Position numbers and translations under genes: made by a program | Notes under the pieces: model-generated | Told to the model about the DNA's origin: nothing | What the model saw: only the letters and a program-made list of their open reading frames with translations | The model's database searches: none | In this document: positions 24,347 to 32,616 of the stretch, piece by piece | Numbering within the stretch: the first letter of the stretch is position 1 | Layout of the letters: each line of letters starts with the position of its first letter | DNA from: a virus | Reading direction: 5' to 3' (one strand) | Virus record (IMG/VR): IMGVR_UViG_3300046001_004063 | Location: 1 to 64,000 of that record | DNA: 64,000 nt

Positions 24347-25102
24347 TTAGCGATTATATGTTTTTTCGTCTATATAATCAGGGTTGATGTGTGTAAAGTC
24401 AGCGTCAATGCTGTTTACTTGTTTTTCTAATTGTAACACATTCTCCAGCCACTCCACAACCTTGACATTGCCGATCTGACGCGATTCGCGAATATAATTT
24501 TGGGCTTGCTCAGAAATGCCCAATTTCTTATCAAACACTGCACGAATTGCCGAATCTGGTTGACCATACAAGTCAGCAATCACTTGATCTTTGTCACGGT
24601 CGTTGCCTTTGAGATACATTTTGCGTATTTCGGATGCAGAGTTAGCATCAACGCCATTTACTTTAAAGTTGATAGTGGGAGTGATCACAACGTAGCCATG
24701 TTTGGTCATGGGCTTTATTGACTTTTTATTCTTGGGCAATGGTTGTAGATAACCTAGGGAGCCATCTTTTTTAGGAGCAAAATTAAAACGTTCGGCATCC
24801 TTGGCGCTTACAGCAAATATCAGCACTGTATTTTTCTTTTCTTCATCAGGGATAGCACTGGTAATTTCAACAGCTTGATATGGATTTTTTACGTTGACAA
24901 TGCGACCAGCCGGAATACCCAGTTTAGTCATCATCATTACTTTATCAGAATAACTAAAAGGACTGGTAACAGGTGCTTGTACACCACTGGTAGCAATAAA
25001 AATGCTGTCGTTGCTAAACTGTTTGTTCAGCCAATCATAACTGGCCTTATGGCCTTTATGGAATGGGTGGAAACGTCCTGGGTAGATTACTAGATAATTC
25101 AT
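24347..25102 (-). CDS. Nucleotidylyltransferase, NMN adenylyltransferase-like (251 aa)
   Basis: An alpha/beta phosphodiesterase-type nucleotidylyltransferase: YPGRFHPFHKGHKASYDWL (residues ~7-25) holds the (H/T)xGH motif, and a later NSASEIRKMY fits the ISSTxIR-like second motif. Members join a nucleotide to NMN, pantetheine phosphate or glycerol phosphate. The C-terminal 60 residues are a helical extension. The ATG at 25102 has no Shine-Dalgarno; a palindromic GCATAAATATGC with the TAAATA box lies 7 nt upstream. It could support NAD or lipid head-group metabolism, the exact substrate being open. Confidence 0.82.
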   Translation of the reverse strand: MNYLVIYPGRFHPFHKGHKASYDWLNKQFSNDSIFIATSGVQAPVTSPFSYSDKVMMMTKLGIPAGRIVNVKNPYQAVEITSAIPDEEKKNTVLIFAVSAKDAERFNFAPKKDGSLGYLQPLPKNKKSIKPMTKHGYVVITPTINFKVNGVDANSASEIRKMYLKGNDRDKDQVIADLYGQPDSAIRAVFDKKLGISEQAQNYIRESRQIGNVKVVEWLENVLQLEKQVNSIDADFTHINPDYIDEKTYNR

Positions 25103-25108
25103 TATAGC

Positions 25109-25120
25109 ATATTTATGCTT
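25109..25120 (-). promoter_or_regulatory. Palindromic GCATAAATATGC box before ATG 25102
   Basis: The TAAATA core is inside a self-complementary 12-mer ending about 6 nt before the ATG. It belongs to the recurring late-box set, with a hairpin variation also seen at 23392 and 58629. Confidence 0.45.
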
Positions 25121-25553
25121 ACATGTTTTCTAGTAGCCACAGGTAAATTGGTGTTGTAAACCGTAAACTCACATGGCCATTGCAGCCCATATCGCCGTAA
25201 AATTTGTCTTCAACAGGTGCTTGTGATCCGTTAAAACTGTGATGATACACACTTTGGTCAACAAACACCTGTCCTAATTTAATGTCGTCAAATGCAATAT
25301 TAGCAATGGACAACATTGCATCTTTGGTAATATTACCGTTGTCGTCTATAACGGTGTGCTCCGGAGTTTTATTTTTCATCACGAACTTAAACTCATGTTC
25401 GCCGTCGTCGTCGAGAATTTCTAAACTCACAGGAGTTAGGTTGTTTACGTGGTCGATTGAAAGGAGTGAAACATTGTCTAGTACCACTTCAAACCCCAGA
25501 GCAGAAGTGTAGTCAGAGGAAGTGAGGTCAAATGTTACTGTTATTTTATCCAT
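25119..25553 (-). CDS. Beta-rich hypothetical protein, possibly virion or carbohydrate-binding (144 aa)
   Basis: Unrecognised. Alternating strands (KITVTFDLTS, GFEVVLDNVSLLSID, EHEFKFVMKNK) in the first half and KFYGDMGCNGHVSLRFTTPIYLWLLEN at the end give the look of a jelly-roll or carbohydrate-binding module. No catalytic residues stand out. It sits with another beta-rich small protein (25563), separated by 9 nt. Both may be tail or decoration proteins. Confidence 0.6.
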   Translation of the reverse strand: MDKITVTFDLTSSDYTSALGFEVVLDNVSLLSIDHVNNLTPVSLEILDDDGEHEFKFVMKNKTPEHTVIDDNGNITKDAMLSIANIAFDDIKLGQVFVDQSVYHHSFNGSQAPVEDKFYGDMGCNGHVSLRFTTPIYLWLLENM

Positions 25554-25562
25554 GATAATGCC

Positions 25563-25946
25563 TTAGTATGAAACTGAAACGTTGTTGATGTAAGCAGGGT
25601 TATTGTCGTATTCTTCAAAACTGGTTACCACTGCTTTTAACCAGGAAAAATTGCCGGTTAAATTAACAGGGTATCTAAAGTCTGTTGCTGGTGTAGATCC
25701 ATCACCGTATTCAAACACATCGAACCAGTTGGCGTCTGCGGGATCAAAATCCAAGGTTGCTTGCAAAGTTATCTTGCCCGGAAAGTTATCAACAGTAATA
25801 AACACAGTTTCTAAACTGCCTTGTCCTTGATAATAGCCCACTGCTTTAACAGGATTGCTTTCAAAGTCAACAGTACTACCATCATAGTTGCCGCTGGGAG
25901 TGCCGGTCACTAGGTCGCTTAATAATGTCAACGTTGTGATAGTCAT
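25563..25946 (-). CDS. Beta-sandwich hypothetical protein (127 aa)
   Basis: Unrecognised small protein with strands TITTLTLL, SLETVFITVDNFPGKITLQATLD, FRYPVNLTGNFSWLKAVVTSF and AYINNVSVSY. The pattern DNFPGKITLQATLDFDPADANWFDVF is like phage structural proteins that measure a mean and a deviation of a beta-sandwich, often annotated as virion structural. Its ATG lies 1 nt after the stop of the 54-aa gene. A structural role is likely but not shown. Confidence 0.6.
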   Translation of the reverse strand: MTITTLTLLSDLVTGTPSGNYDGSTVDFESNPVKAVGYYQGQGSLETVFITVDNFPGKITLQATLDFDPADANWFDVFEYGDGSTPATDFRYPVNLTGNFSWLKAVVTSFEEYDNNPAYINNVSVSY

Positions 25947-25947
25947 G

Positions 25948-26112
25948 TTATGCTCGTTCCGCTTCTACAACAACCCCTGCACCAGCAAGTTCTTCTGCTA
26001 CACTTTGTAGTGCTGTAACAATGTCTGCTGTGGCAATTTCGATGCCAGCATCTGTATCTTTGACCAATTTTGATAGTTTGATCACAACTATTTCTTCGTG
26101 TATTTTTGCCAT
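25948..26112 (-). CDS. Small conserved T4-like phage protein (54 aa)
   Basis: A 54-codon frame starting MAKIHEEIVVIKLSKLVKD with ATG at 26112 and TAA directly before the next ATG (TAACATG). The strand-helix layout and the N-terminus are like short proteins I recall from T4-like cyanophages. No function known. Its tight coupling to the beta-sandwich gene supports translation. Confidence 0.7.
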   Translation of the reverse strand: MAKIHEEIVVIKLSKLVKDTDAGIEIATADIVTALQSVAEELAGAGVVVEAERA

Positions 26113-26122
26113 AGTATATTAC

Positions 26123-26797
26123 TTATGATTTTATGATCTGAATTGTGTTTTTTATCAAGCCGGGATATACCAAACTCAACATGGTCATCCAGCCAGTGTC
26201 CGTGTGATCCACAAAATAGTAAGATTCAGTCCAGCCTCGCCAATTAGTGTGCAATGTCCAGTCCCGTAACCCAGGGCTTAGTCTGATACCTTCTTGCTTT
26301 TTCAACAAGTTGCTGATTGATCGTTTTTGCTGTTCGTTTACCACCACTGATCTCAAGTAGGTGCGATGCGTGTATGCAGATTCTTTAAGACAGATAGTGT
26401 CTCTGGGACGATCAATCACTGCTTGTGTGTAGGTTAGATAACTGAGCCCTGACACTGTGTCTGTTATTTCAGAGAACAGTTCGGGATCATTGGTGTACAC
26501 ACGTACTTGATTGTATTCTATCACCACTTTGTGTTGATGTTTGGTGTTGATCAACACATCACACATGCTGTGTAAATTTTTTACCGCGTCATCTGTGATG
26601 GCTCGGTTTGCAGAATAGTAATCTTGTAGTTTGTTTACCCACTCTCTACGTACTGATACAACGTGATCAATTGCGTCATGGTCAAGTTTACGCAGGCAAC
26701 CTGCTTCTCGCAACCGGCCGTACATGCAGTATCGATATTGATCGTAAAACAACCGATCTTTACTTACATCATTGAATGTTGGGATTGAATTGGTCAA
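26123..26797 (-). CDS. Conserved-type hypothetical protein downstream of ClpA-like gene (224 aa)
   Basis: Unrecognised alpha/beta protein. N-terminal helices are rich in Tyr and Arg (DRLFYDQYRYCMYGRLREAG), then strands HKVVIEYNQVRVYTND and a C-terminal LHTNWRGWTESYYFVDHTDTGWMTML. The start lies 29 bp inside the 3' end of the clpA-like gene, so it is translationally linked and might be a cofactor or adaptor for that unfoldase; this is context only. Confidence 0.6.
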   Translation of the reverse strand: MTNSIPTFNDVSKDRLFYDQYRYCMYGRLREAGCLRKLDHDAIDHVVSVRREWVNKLQDYYSANRAITDDAVKNLHSMCDVLINTKHQHKVVIEYNQVRVYTNDPELFSEITDTVSGLSYLTYTQAVIDRPRDTICLKESAYTHRTYLRSVVVNEQQKRSISNLLKKQEGIRLSPGLRDWTLHTNWRGWTESYYFVDHTDTGWMTMLSLVYPGLIKNTIQIIKS

Positions 26798-29051
26798 TTA
26801 CAATGTATCCTTCGTCATTGACAACAGGTATGGTCAATGTTGATGTGGTTGTGAATTCCACTGCGTCATTGACCATACCAGCATGAATTGCACAGTCAGC
26901 AATCTGATCAAACAAGATGCGCTTGCTCAATGGCACACAAATCAGTTCGTCAATTTTGCGACCCAATGGACGAGCACCCATCTTGGGATCGTAACCTTTG
27001 TCTGCCAACATGTCGATCACATCTTCAGCAAAGGTAAGACGAATGTTCTTGCTCAGCAATGTTTCCTGCAACTCTGCTGTGAACTTGACCACAATCTTCT
27101 TGATGGCCAATTTGTCCAACTTGTTGAACTTGCACACTTTGTCAATACGATTACGCAGTTCTGGTTTGAAGAACTCTTTCATGGCACGATCTTCCTCGCC
27201 ACTCTTTTCTAACGATTGACCAAAGCCAATGTTGTTGTTTTCATTGTCTCTAGCACCTAGGTTCGAAGTCATGATAATGATACAGTTCTTGACGTCAACT
27301 GATTTGCCACTGCTGCCAGTGATCCGGGCCTCGTCCAGCATCTGCAACATGATGTTGACCACATCTGGGTGTGCCTTTTCAATTTCGTCAAACAACAAAA
27401 TACTGAACGGATGCTTGGAAATATCGCTGATCAACTTGCCGCCACCCACATTGCCGTCGTCGAAGCCCACATATCCAGGAGGTGCACCAATCAAACTGGC
27501 AATGCTGTGCTTCTCTTGGAACTCACTCATGTCATATTTCAGCAGGTGCATGTCGAGATTTTTACTCAGCAGTTTGGCCAGTTCTGTTTTACCTGTGCCG
27601 GTTGGACCTAGGAACAAGAAACTGGCCACAGGCTTTTTAGCATTGCCAATGCCGGAGAAGTTGATATAAATGCGTTCTAGCACAGTGTCAATGGCTTCGT
27701 CTTGTCCGTACAGGAACTGCTTGATGTTGCCTTCGAGCTCGGTAACTTTGGTACTGCGTTCGTTTTGTAATCTATCCAACGGAACCCCTGTGACACGACT
27801 GAGTTGTGCCATGATCATGTCACGGTTGATAGTGACTGTGCCTAGGTCTTTGACCCGCTCTCCAGCACAAGCGCCATCCAACAGGTCAATTGACTTGTCA
27901 GGATTCTTGCGATCATGAATGTAGCGTCCACTTAGTTCCACAGCCGCTGTCATTGCTTCTGTGTCAATTAGCACATTGTGGAATGTTTCTAACCGGGGGC
28001 TAATGCCAATTAAGATTTGTTCAGTGGTTTCTGCATCGGGCTCACCAATGTTGACTCTGTGGAATCTGCGCATCAACGCACGATCCTTTTCAAACGATTC
28101 GTAGTATTCTTCCCAGGTGGTACTAGCAATCACTTTGATGTTGCCTTTGGTGATGGCCGGCTTGATCATGTTGGCAAAGTCCAAACTGCTGGAGCCACTG
28201 GTGCCTGCACCCATCATGGTGTGTGCTTCGTCAATGAACAAAACACAGTTCTTTTTGGTTTCCAGCGCGGCAATAACGTCCTTGAACTTTTCTTCAAATT
28301 CGCCGCGATACTTTGAACCTGCTAGTAAGGATCCAATTTCTAATCCCCAAACTTCAGAACCTTTAAGGAACTCTGGAACACGACCTGCGTTGATCTCCTG
28401 TGCAAGCCCGTCAATGATGGCAGTTTTGCCCACGCCAGGGTCGCCTACCATCAACACGTTGGCCTTGAACTTGCGAGCCAACACAGTGATCATTTCTTCA
28501 AGTTCAGTGGCTCGACCAATCATGGGCTCTAACTTGCCGTCGGTTGCCATCTTGCTTAGATTTGTACAGTGTTGATCCAGTATCTCGTTTGCACTTTCGT
28601 TGCTGAGACCTTTTTCTGGTGCGCTGTGATTCTTTTGATAGAACTCAGCAAACTCAGTTTTGTGAACGCCATACTTCAACAAGAAGTAGTGTGCATGGCT
28701 GTTGTTTTCTGCCATCATTGCTAGATATAAATCCAACAGTGTAATTGCTCTGCGACCGGTAAACAGTACCTGCGTCAATGCACGATTAAACATACGCTCA
28801 AGGCCATTTGTTTTTCGTGGTGTGTAATCTTCTTTGCTGGTTAGTAAACTAACCTGACTCAGGATGTATGCACTGAGTTCGCCTTCGAACTGTTCAACGG
28901 CTGTGCCGTATTTGGTCAACACCGATCGAAACGGTGCGTATTGAATCATGGCCATCAATACATGTTCAGTTATTACATAAGCATGGTTGTGGGCTTTTGC
29001 AATAGCAACAGCATTGTTAACAATCTTTTCAATTTCAGGATTATTTTGCAT
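26769..29051 (-). CDS. clpA: ClpA-like AAA+ protein unfoldase (760 aa)
   Basis: A two-ring AAA+ unfoldase of the ClpA type (E. coli ClpA 758 aa). The N-domain (1-145) is Clp_N-like. First ATPase: Walker A GDPGVGKT (203-210), Walker B VLFIDEAH (~270-277). Second: GPTGTGKTE (482-490), ILLFDEIEKAHPD (~551-563), then GARPLGRKI sensor-2 region (692-700). At 608-610, where ClpA has its IGL ClpP-docking tripeptide, there is IGF, the form used by ClpX, so it could dock a host ClpP. There is no ClpP gene in the window. It has its own sigma-70 promoter, so expression is early. It may redirect host proteolysis. Confidence 0.95.
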   Translation of the reverse strand: MQNNPEIEKIVNNAVAIAKAHNHAYVITEHVLMAMIQYAPFRSVLTKYGTAVEQFEGELSAYILSQVSLLTSKEDYTPRKTNGLERMFNRALTQVLFTGRRAITLLDLYLAMMAENNSHAHYFLLKYGVHKTEFAEFYQKNHSAPEKGLSNESANEILDQHCTNLSKMATDGKLEPMIGRATELEEMITVLARKFKANVLMVGDPGVGKTAIIDGLAQEINAGRVPEFLKGSEVWGLEIGSLLAGSKYRGEFEEKFKDVIAALETKKNCVLFIDEAHTMMGAGTSGSSSLDFANMIKPAITKGNIKVIASTTWEEYYESFEKDRALMRRFHRVNIGEPDAETTEQILIGISPRLETFHNVLIDTEAMTAAVELSGRYIHDRKNPDKSIDLLDGACAGERVKDLGTVTINRDMIMAQLSRVTGVPLDRLQNERSTKVTELEGNIKQFLYGQDEAIDTVLERIYINFSGIGNAKKPVASFLFLGPTGTGKTELAKLLSKNLDMHLLKYDMSEFQEKHSIASLIGAPPGYVGFDDGNVGGGKLISDISKHPFSILLFDEIEKAHPDVVNIMLQMLDEARITGSSGKSVDVKNCIIIMTSNLGARDNENNNIGFGQSLEKSGEEDRAMKEFFKPELRNRIDKVCKFNKLDKLAIKKIVVKFTAELQETLLSKNIRLTFAEDVIDMLADKGYDPKMGARPLGRKIDELICVPLSKRILFDQIADCAIHAGMVNDAVEFTTTSTLTIPVVNDEGYIVIDQFNPNIQ

Positions 29052-29080
29052 CTTTTCCTTTTGTGGTTCGTGTATATATT

Positions 29081-29109
29081 ATTATACAGCAATTTGTTTT
29101 ATATATCAA
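29081..29109 (-). promoter_or_regulatory. Sigma-70 type promoter for clpA-like gene
   Basis: Minus strand TTGATA, 17-bp spacer, TATAAT, 30 nt before the ATG at 29051. The -35 overlaps the 3' end of the J-protein gene. Confidence 0.82.
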
Positions 29110-29885
29110 GAGGTAATTGTTCGTTTTTGCTCTATCATGTCCAGCAGATCTTTTGGTATGTCTTTGGGAATCACTGCCTGTATTTGAACCAGCATGTCTC
29201 CAGGGCCTGTGCGTCCGGGCAATCCTCTGCCACGTAATCTCAGTCGAGCGCCAGGCTGTGTGCCTTTTGGCACAACAATGGTTATCTCGTTGCCGAGCAG
29301 GTCTTTAACTGTGGTTTCAGTGCCTAGTATAAGATCCCAGATGTTTACTTCGTGGTCAGTCAACAGGTTTGATCCTTGTCGACCCCAGGTTGAACTGGCA
29401 GCAATTCTAAAAGTTATCACAAGATCACTGCTGTGTGGTCCAATGCCCCGGTACTGAACACTGTCACCATCGTTGATGCCCACAGGTATTTCTATTTCTA
29501 CTGTGGATGCTCCAATGCCAATTGTGCGTTTGCCACCTGTTGCTACATCTGCCAGAGTAATGGTTAAGTTTGCACGACTAACTGCAGGCTGTTGGCGTTG
29601 TTGACGCTGTCCAAACTGTGTGCCAAAAACATTAAAGATAGTATCAAAATCAAACTGTGGGCCACCTGCCGGATTAAAGTTGTTGAATTGTGGTCTGGGA
29701 TTGTCATACTGTTGTCGTTTGGCGCTGTCGCCTAAGGTATCGTAGGCAGCTTGTATTTCTTGAAACTTGGCAGTATCTCCACCTTTGTCAGGATGATGCT
29801 GGCTGGCCAACTTACGAAAAGCCCGTTTGATTTCATCTTGCGTGGCAGTTCGGCTCACGCCCAAAGTTGAATAGTAATCTATCAT
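29106..29885 (-). CDS. DnaJ/CbpA-like class B J-domain co-chaperone (259 aa)
   Basis: J-domain at 1-65 with HPD at 31-33 (the Hsp70-stimulating motif), then a short Gly/Phe/Gln-rich linker and a DnaJ C-terminal substrate-binding region from ~100 ([41 protein letters not shown]). The cysteine-rich zinc domain is absent, so it is CbpA-like and shorter than host proteins (about 300). It would deliver substrates to host DnaK. The Shine-Dalgarno AGGA lies in the right arm of a 10-bp hairpin whose T-run runs into the ATG, so translation is likely controlled by RNA structure. It precedes the clpA-like gene. Confidence 0.93.
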   Translation of the reverse strand: MIDYYSTLGVSRTATQDEIKRAFRKLASQHHPDKGGDTAKFQEIQAAYDTLGDSAKRQQYDNPRPQFNNFNPAGGPQFDFDTIFNVFGTQFGQRQQRQQPAVSRANLTITLADVATGGKRTIGIGASTVEIEIPVGINDGDSVQYRGIGPHSSDLVITFRIAASSTWGRQGSNLLTDHEVNIWDLILGTETTVKDLLGNEITIVVPKGTQPGARLRLRGRGLPGRTGPGDMLVQIQAVIPKDIPKDLLDMIEQKRTITS

Positions 29886-29890
29886 GAAAA

Positions 29891-29920
29891 AAGTCCTGTA
29901 CAGTTAATTATACAGGACTT
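29891..29920 (-). terminator. Terminator-shaped hairpin that covers the J-protein Shine-Dalgarno
   Basis: Minus strand perfect 10-bp stem AAGTCCTGTA/TACAGGACTT, 10-nt loop, then six T and ATG of the J-protein gene. It can end the transcript of the small secreted protein at 29936 and, when read through, hides AGGA of the J-protein gene. Confidence 0.85.
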
Positions 29921-29935
29921 GCAGGGTCGAGTCAA

Positions 29936-30148
29936 TTACTTCTTAACAGGAACTTCGTGTCCTTCTAGCTTCTTGTGTACTTTGACTTCTTTGCAGTTTT
30001 GTTTGACTTTTTTGGTTTTTGGATCAATCACATCTCGGCCTTCTTTGTCTTTGACATCAACACAAACTCGAGTTTTTTCTTTTGGTTCTTCAGCCACTGC
30101 AAATTGACTACCTAGGGCCAATGCTAATGCTAATACGATTTTTTTCAT
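29936..30148 (-). CDS. Small secreted protein with signal peptide (70 aa)
   Basis: MKKIVLALALALGSQFAVA then EEPKEK: a clear Sec signal peptide with an AVA cleavage site at about residue 19. The mature ~51 residues are Lys/Val/Asp-rich and have two cysteines (RVCVDVKD and KQNCKEV), which may form a disulphide in the periplasm. This is unusual for a phage and similar to small periplasmic proteins of Proteobacteria. It is followed by the terminator-like hairpin. A role in the lysis region or superinfection control is possible but unsupported. Confidence 0.82.
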   Translation of the reverse strand: MKKIVLALALALGSQFAVAEEPKEKTRVCVDVKDKEGRDVIDPKTKKVKQNCKEVKVHKKLEGHEVPVKK

Positions 30149-30165
30149 TTTGTTTTTCCTTTATT

Positions 30166-30789
30166 TTATCCAATCATTACAGCCGAGTATAATGTGTACC
30201 TGTCTTTATTTATATTGCGTATATTGTGCAGTGTGCCAGCACCGTTGAGAAACATAATGCCTTTGTTACGTTGTCCGGTCATTGTGTAGTAGGGGTCTGG
30301 CGTAGTGATATCAAACAGTTCGGTTCCGGTATCGTTGTCAGTTAAATTAACAATCATCTGTAGAATAATATGATTGTTGTCACAGTGAGTGCCCATTGCA
30401 AATCCCGGAGCATCATGATTTATAACAGTTACAGTTTTTGTGGAATTGACATAGTAATCAAGATTTTTGTGCCAGAGCTTTCTAAAATAAGCCTTGCCTG
30501 TGTCTATATCTGTCTGTGTTGCGGCATGAAGAAATTCTGCACGTTGCCTACTAGGCACCTGTAATAGTTCTTTCAACATATCTGACTTGCAATCTGCATG
30601 ACACTGTTTTCGTTGGTGACTGATAGCTGATGTTGTATTATCAACCCAGATGTCTGCGCAAAGTAATTCATTTGAACAATCAGGAGCATCAACTAGTTCA
30701 ACTTCCCAAAACATACTATCATACATGCCATTTAAGTGGCTTGGCTGTAGCACTTTATGTATGCGTCGTTGGCCTAGTTGTATATGCAT
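30166..30789 (-). CDS. Fe(II)/2-oxoglutarate oxygenase-like protein (207 aa)
   Basis: The frame stays open far upstream, but that part is the shadow of the holin gene; the start is the ATG at 30789, which overlaps the holin stop (TGATG). The fold is a 2OG-type jelly-roll: GTHCDNNHIILQMIVNL carries the HxD-type iron site, with a strand GTELFD, then KGIMFLNGAGTLHNI carries the distal His and NKDRYTLYSAV the Arg. It resembles the prolyl-hydroxylase-like phage oxygenases. Its place between holin and the secreted protein is odd for such an enzyme. Substrate unknown. Confidence 0.75.
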   Translation of the reverse strand: MHIQLGQRRIHKVLQPSHLNGMYDSMFWEVELVDAPDCSNELLCADIWVDNTTSAISHQRKQCHADCKSDMLKELLQVPSRQRAEFLHAATQTDIDTGKAYFRKLWHKNLDYYVNSTKTVTVINHDAPGFAMGTHCDNNHIILQMIVNLTDNDTGTELFDITTPDPYYTMTGQRNKGIMFLNGAGTLHNIRNINKDRYTLYSAVMIG

Positions 30790-31316
30790 CAGCGTTCCGG
30801 GAACGGTGGAACAACAGGTGCTGTCTTGCCACCCCAGCCTGTTATTATTTCTGTACTTGCTGGCGCTCCAAATCCTGTTGACGTACTTGCAAATCCTGCG
30901 CTTGAAGGTTGCGATCCCCAAGCATGTGTGACTGTTGTTGCTGTTGGTGCACCAAACGTACCAAGCCCGGACTGCGGTGTTGATCCAGGTATTTGATATG
31001 TTGAACCGACATTTGATGGTAAGTTGATTCCGCCATTGTTGGCTCCTCCAAGTTTTTCCTGTGTACGACCATACGCCGCAATACCCAACACAGCACCCAT
31101 GGCAATGTGATACAACCCAGCGCCTTGCAAGGTGATAGGTTGCCACTGAACGTTGACCTGTCCTTTTGAAATACTCTGTAGCACTGACCACAGCACTGGA
31201 AATATCACAAAGTCAGCAATACAGGTCAACATGTAACTCCATCCCATCATGGGACGCCATTTTGAATTCATCCAGTCTTCTTTTTTCTTTTCACTCTCAC
31301 TCATTTTTTGTGTCAT
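30789..31316 (-). CDS. Holin of the 3-TM type (175 aa)
   Basis: The first 90 residues match a small holin: a charged N-terminus (SESEKKKEDWMNSKWRPMMGW), then hydrophobic segments around 27-46 (YMLTCIADFVIFPVLWSVLQ) and ~65-85 (LYHIAMGAVLGIAAYG). The C-terminal half is a disordered Gly/Thr/Pro-rich tail, longer than in usual holins. The lysis context (endolysin and spanin-like genes downstream on the same coding strand) supports a membrane-pore role. The number of membrane segments is 2-3. Confidence 0.8.
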   Translation of the reverse strand: MTQKMSESEKKKEDWMNSKWRPMMGWSYMLTCIADFVIFPVLWSVLQSISKGQVNVQWQPITLQGAGLYHIAMGAVLGIAAYGRTQEKLGGANNGGINLPSNVGSTYQIPGSTPQSGLGTFGAPTATTVTHAWGSQPSSAGFASTSTGFGAPASTEIITGWGGKTAPVVPPFPER

Positions 31317-31337
31317 ATCTGGCTCCGTATTATAATT

Positions 31338-31874
31338 TTAAAACCACAGCCAATAGCCCTGGGCCATCAGCACTAATCCCAATGCACCAACGCCTAAACT
31401 GGCCTTATACATTTTGTTGTTTACCGACAAAATACTAGCACTCAACAGCACAATAGCCAGTTGAAACAACATGCCGGAGAATGTTAGCCATGGGCTGTGT
31501 GCTCTAGCCGCTTCACGTGCGGCATCTTGTGCTCGTGCCTTGGCCAGTAATTCTCGTTTGCCTTCGCCTGTGTCAGGTTCGCTTTCGTATCTAGCAATCT
31601 TGGCTTCTAGTTTCTCAATACGTTCTTTGTCAACGCCTTTTTTAGCTTCTTCTAATTGTCCTTCGGCCAGAGTCTGTTTGATACTTTTGCTCTGATAGAA
31701 TCCATAAGTGTTGCTGGCCTGTAGCAGGTTGGTCTGTGCTGTGCTTGAAAAGCCATTGGCAAGATATGTGTTGGCAGCCAAAAATAAGGCCATAAACACA
31801 ATGACCAGGCCGGCTTTGTCTTTGATCTGTGCTTCACGCTCTGAACGCGATAGGGGTTTGTTTTCTTCAGCCAT
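31338..31874 (-). CDS. DUF4337-like membrane protein (178 aa)
   Basis: One membrane segment near the N-terminus (AGLVIVFMALFLAANTYLA, ~21-39), a charged coiled coil between ~65 and 125 (LEEAKKGVDKERIEKLEAKIARYESE), and two C-terminal membrane segments. This is the layout of the DUF4337 family of bacterial membrane proteins as I recall it. In a lysis cluster it could modulate the holin or the membrane potential. Function unknown. Confidence 0.68.
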   Translation of the reverse strand: MAEENKPLSRSEREAQIKDKAGLVIVFMALFLAANTYLANGFSSTAQTNLLQASNTYGFYQSKSIKQTLAEGQLEEAKKGVDKERIEKLEAKIARYESEPDTGEGKRELLAKARAQDAAREAARAHSPWLTFSGMLFQLAIVLLSASILSVNNKMYKASLGVGALGLVLMAQGYWLWF

Positions 31875-31878
31875 TTCA

Positions 31879-31995
31879 TTAATCCTTTTTAATCACGGCC
31901 ATCACACGAGCCTGTATGCGTTTTGCAAAGTCCGGTTGTGGGAAATTCCAACCAATGAATGCTCCTACGGCCAACCAAAATAGTGTTTCCAACAT
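31879..31995 (-). CDS. Small single-TM protein (38 aa)
   Basis: A 38-codon frame, MLETLFWLAVGAFIGWNFPQP followed by a basic tail (KRIQARVMAVIKKD), between the DUF4337-like gene and the endolysin. The hydrophobic N-terminal helix and short cytoplasmic tail are like small membrane proteins of marine T4-like phages. It may be an antiholin or pinholin-like partner. Confidence 0.6.
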   Translation of the reverse strand: MLETLFWLAVGAFIGWNFPQPDFAKRIQARVMAVIKKD

Positions 31996-31998
31996 GAT

Positions 31999-32616
31999 TT
32001 ATGCTCCTAGTATATGTAATGCGTGTTCAGTATGCTTGATGCGATCTTCTAAGCCAATATAACCACCGTTGATGGCTCGTGTCAGGCCCTTGGTATCATT
32101 TGCATCAGCAAATCTATTTAAGTTATTTTGTTCCCAGAAGAAACAAGCACTCTGTGCGGCACCTTCGAATGTGGCCAGATACTCGGCAGCTTCTTCTACT
32201 GAAATACCCAGTGATCCTGCAAAGAATGTGTAGTTGTCCTTACCAGTCAACTGAATCAATCCACGACCACAAAAACGCCAGCCATCGCCAGACGCTTCGT
32301 CGCCATTGCCCATGCGGTTGGCATAGACTCTGTTGGCAATTTTTTCAGGCTTGTTGGCGTATTGTTGTGCCAGTTCAGCAGTGGGGAAATACTTTTTAAA
32401 CACTGTCATCAAACTTGCGGCCTTGTAGTTTAGATTTTCTTTGATAAAAACAAAATTACCTGACTCGTGTGCGCACTGTGCTACAAAGTGTGCCACACGC
32501 AGGGGTGTGTTGATTTCGTAATCATCCAGCAACTGGTCCAGTGCTTCGTGCCAGTGCGTGATGTAGGGATTCTTGACCATTTGTTTTAGTTGGTCTAGTG
32601 CTAGTATACTACTCAT
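31999..32616 (-). CDS. GH19 endolysin (205 aa)
   Basis: A chitinase/lysozyme-type GH19 hydrolase that cleaves peptidoglycan glycan strands. The catalytic Glu is in QCAHESGNFVFIKENLNYKA (Glu51, with Glu60 as the second candidate); then NRMGNGDEASGDGWRFCGRGLIQLTGKDNYTFF (~112-141) is the strongly conserved GH19 core. There is no signal peptide, so it depends on the holin. It overlaps the upstream lipoprotein gene by 4 bp. Confidence 0.95.
   Translation of the reverse strand: MSSILALDQLKQMVKNPYITHWHEALDQLLDDYEINTPLRVAHFVAQCAHESGNFVFIKENLNYKAASLMTVFKKYFPTAELAQQYANKPEKIANRVYANRMGNGDEASGDGWRFCGRGLIQLTGKDNYTFFAGSLGISVEEAAEYLATFEGAAQSACFFWEQNNLNRFADANDTKGLTRAINGGYIGLEDRIKHTEHALHILGA

Noticed and set aside
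25981-26010. Further copy of the QGVAEG-coding repeat
   Set aside because: The plus strand resembles it (tcttctgctacacttt), but it encodes QSVAEE in the 54-aa protein at no domain border; likely chance.
30166-31191. A 341-residue start for the 2OG oxygenase gene
   Set aside because: The upstream part reads through the holin gene in another frame and looks like non-protein sequence (many Trp/Cys/Arg); the ATG at 30789 couples to the holin stop.
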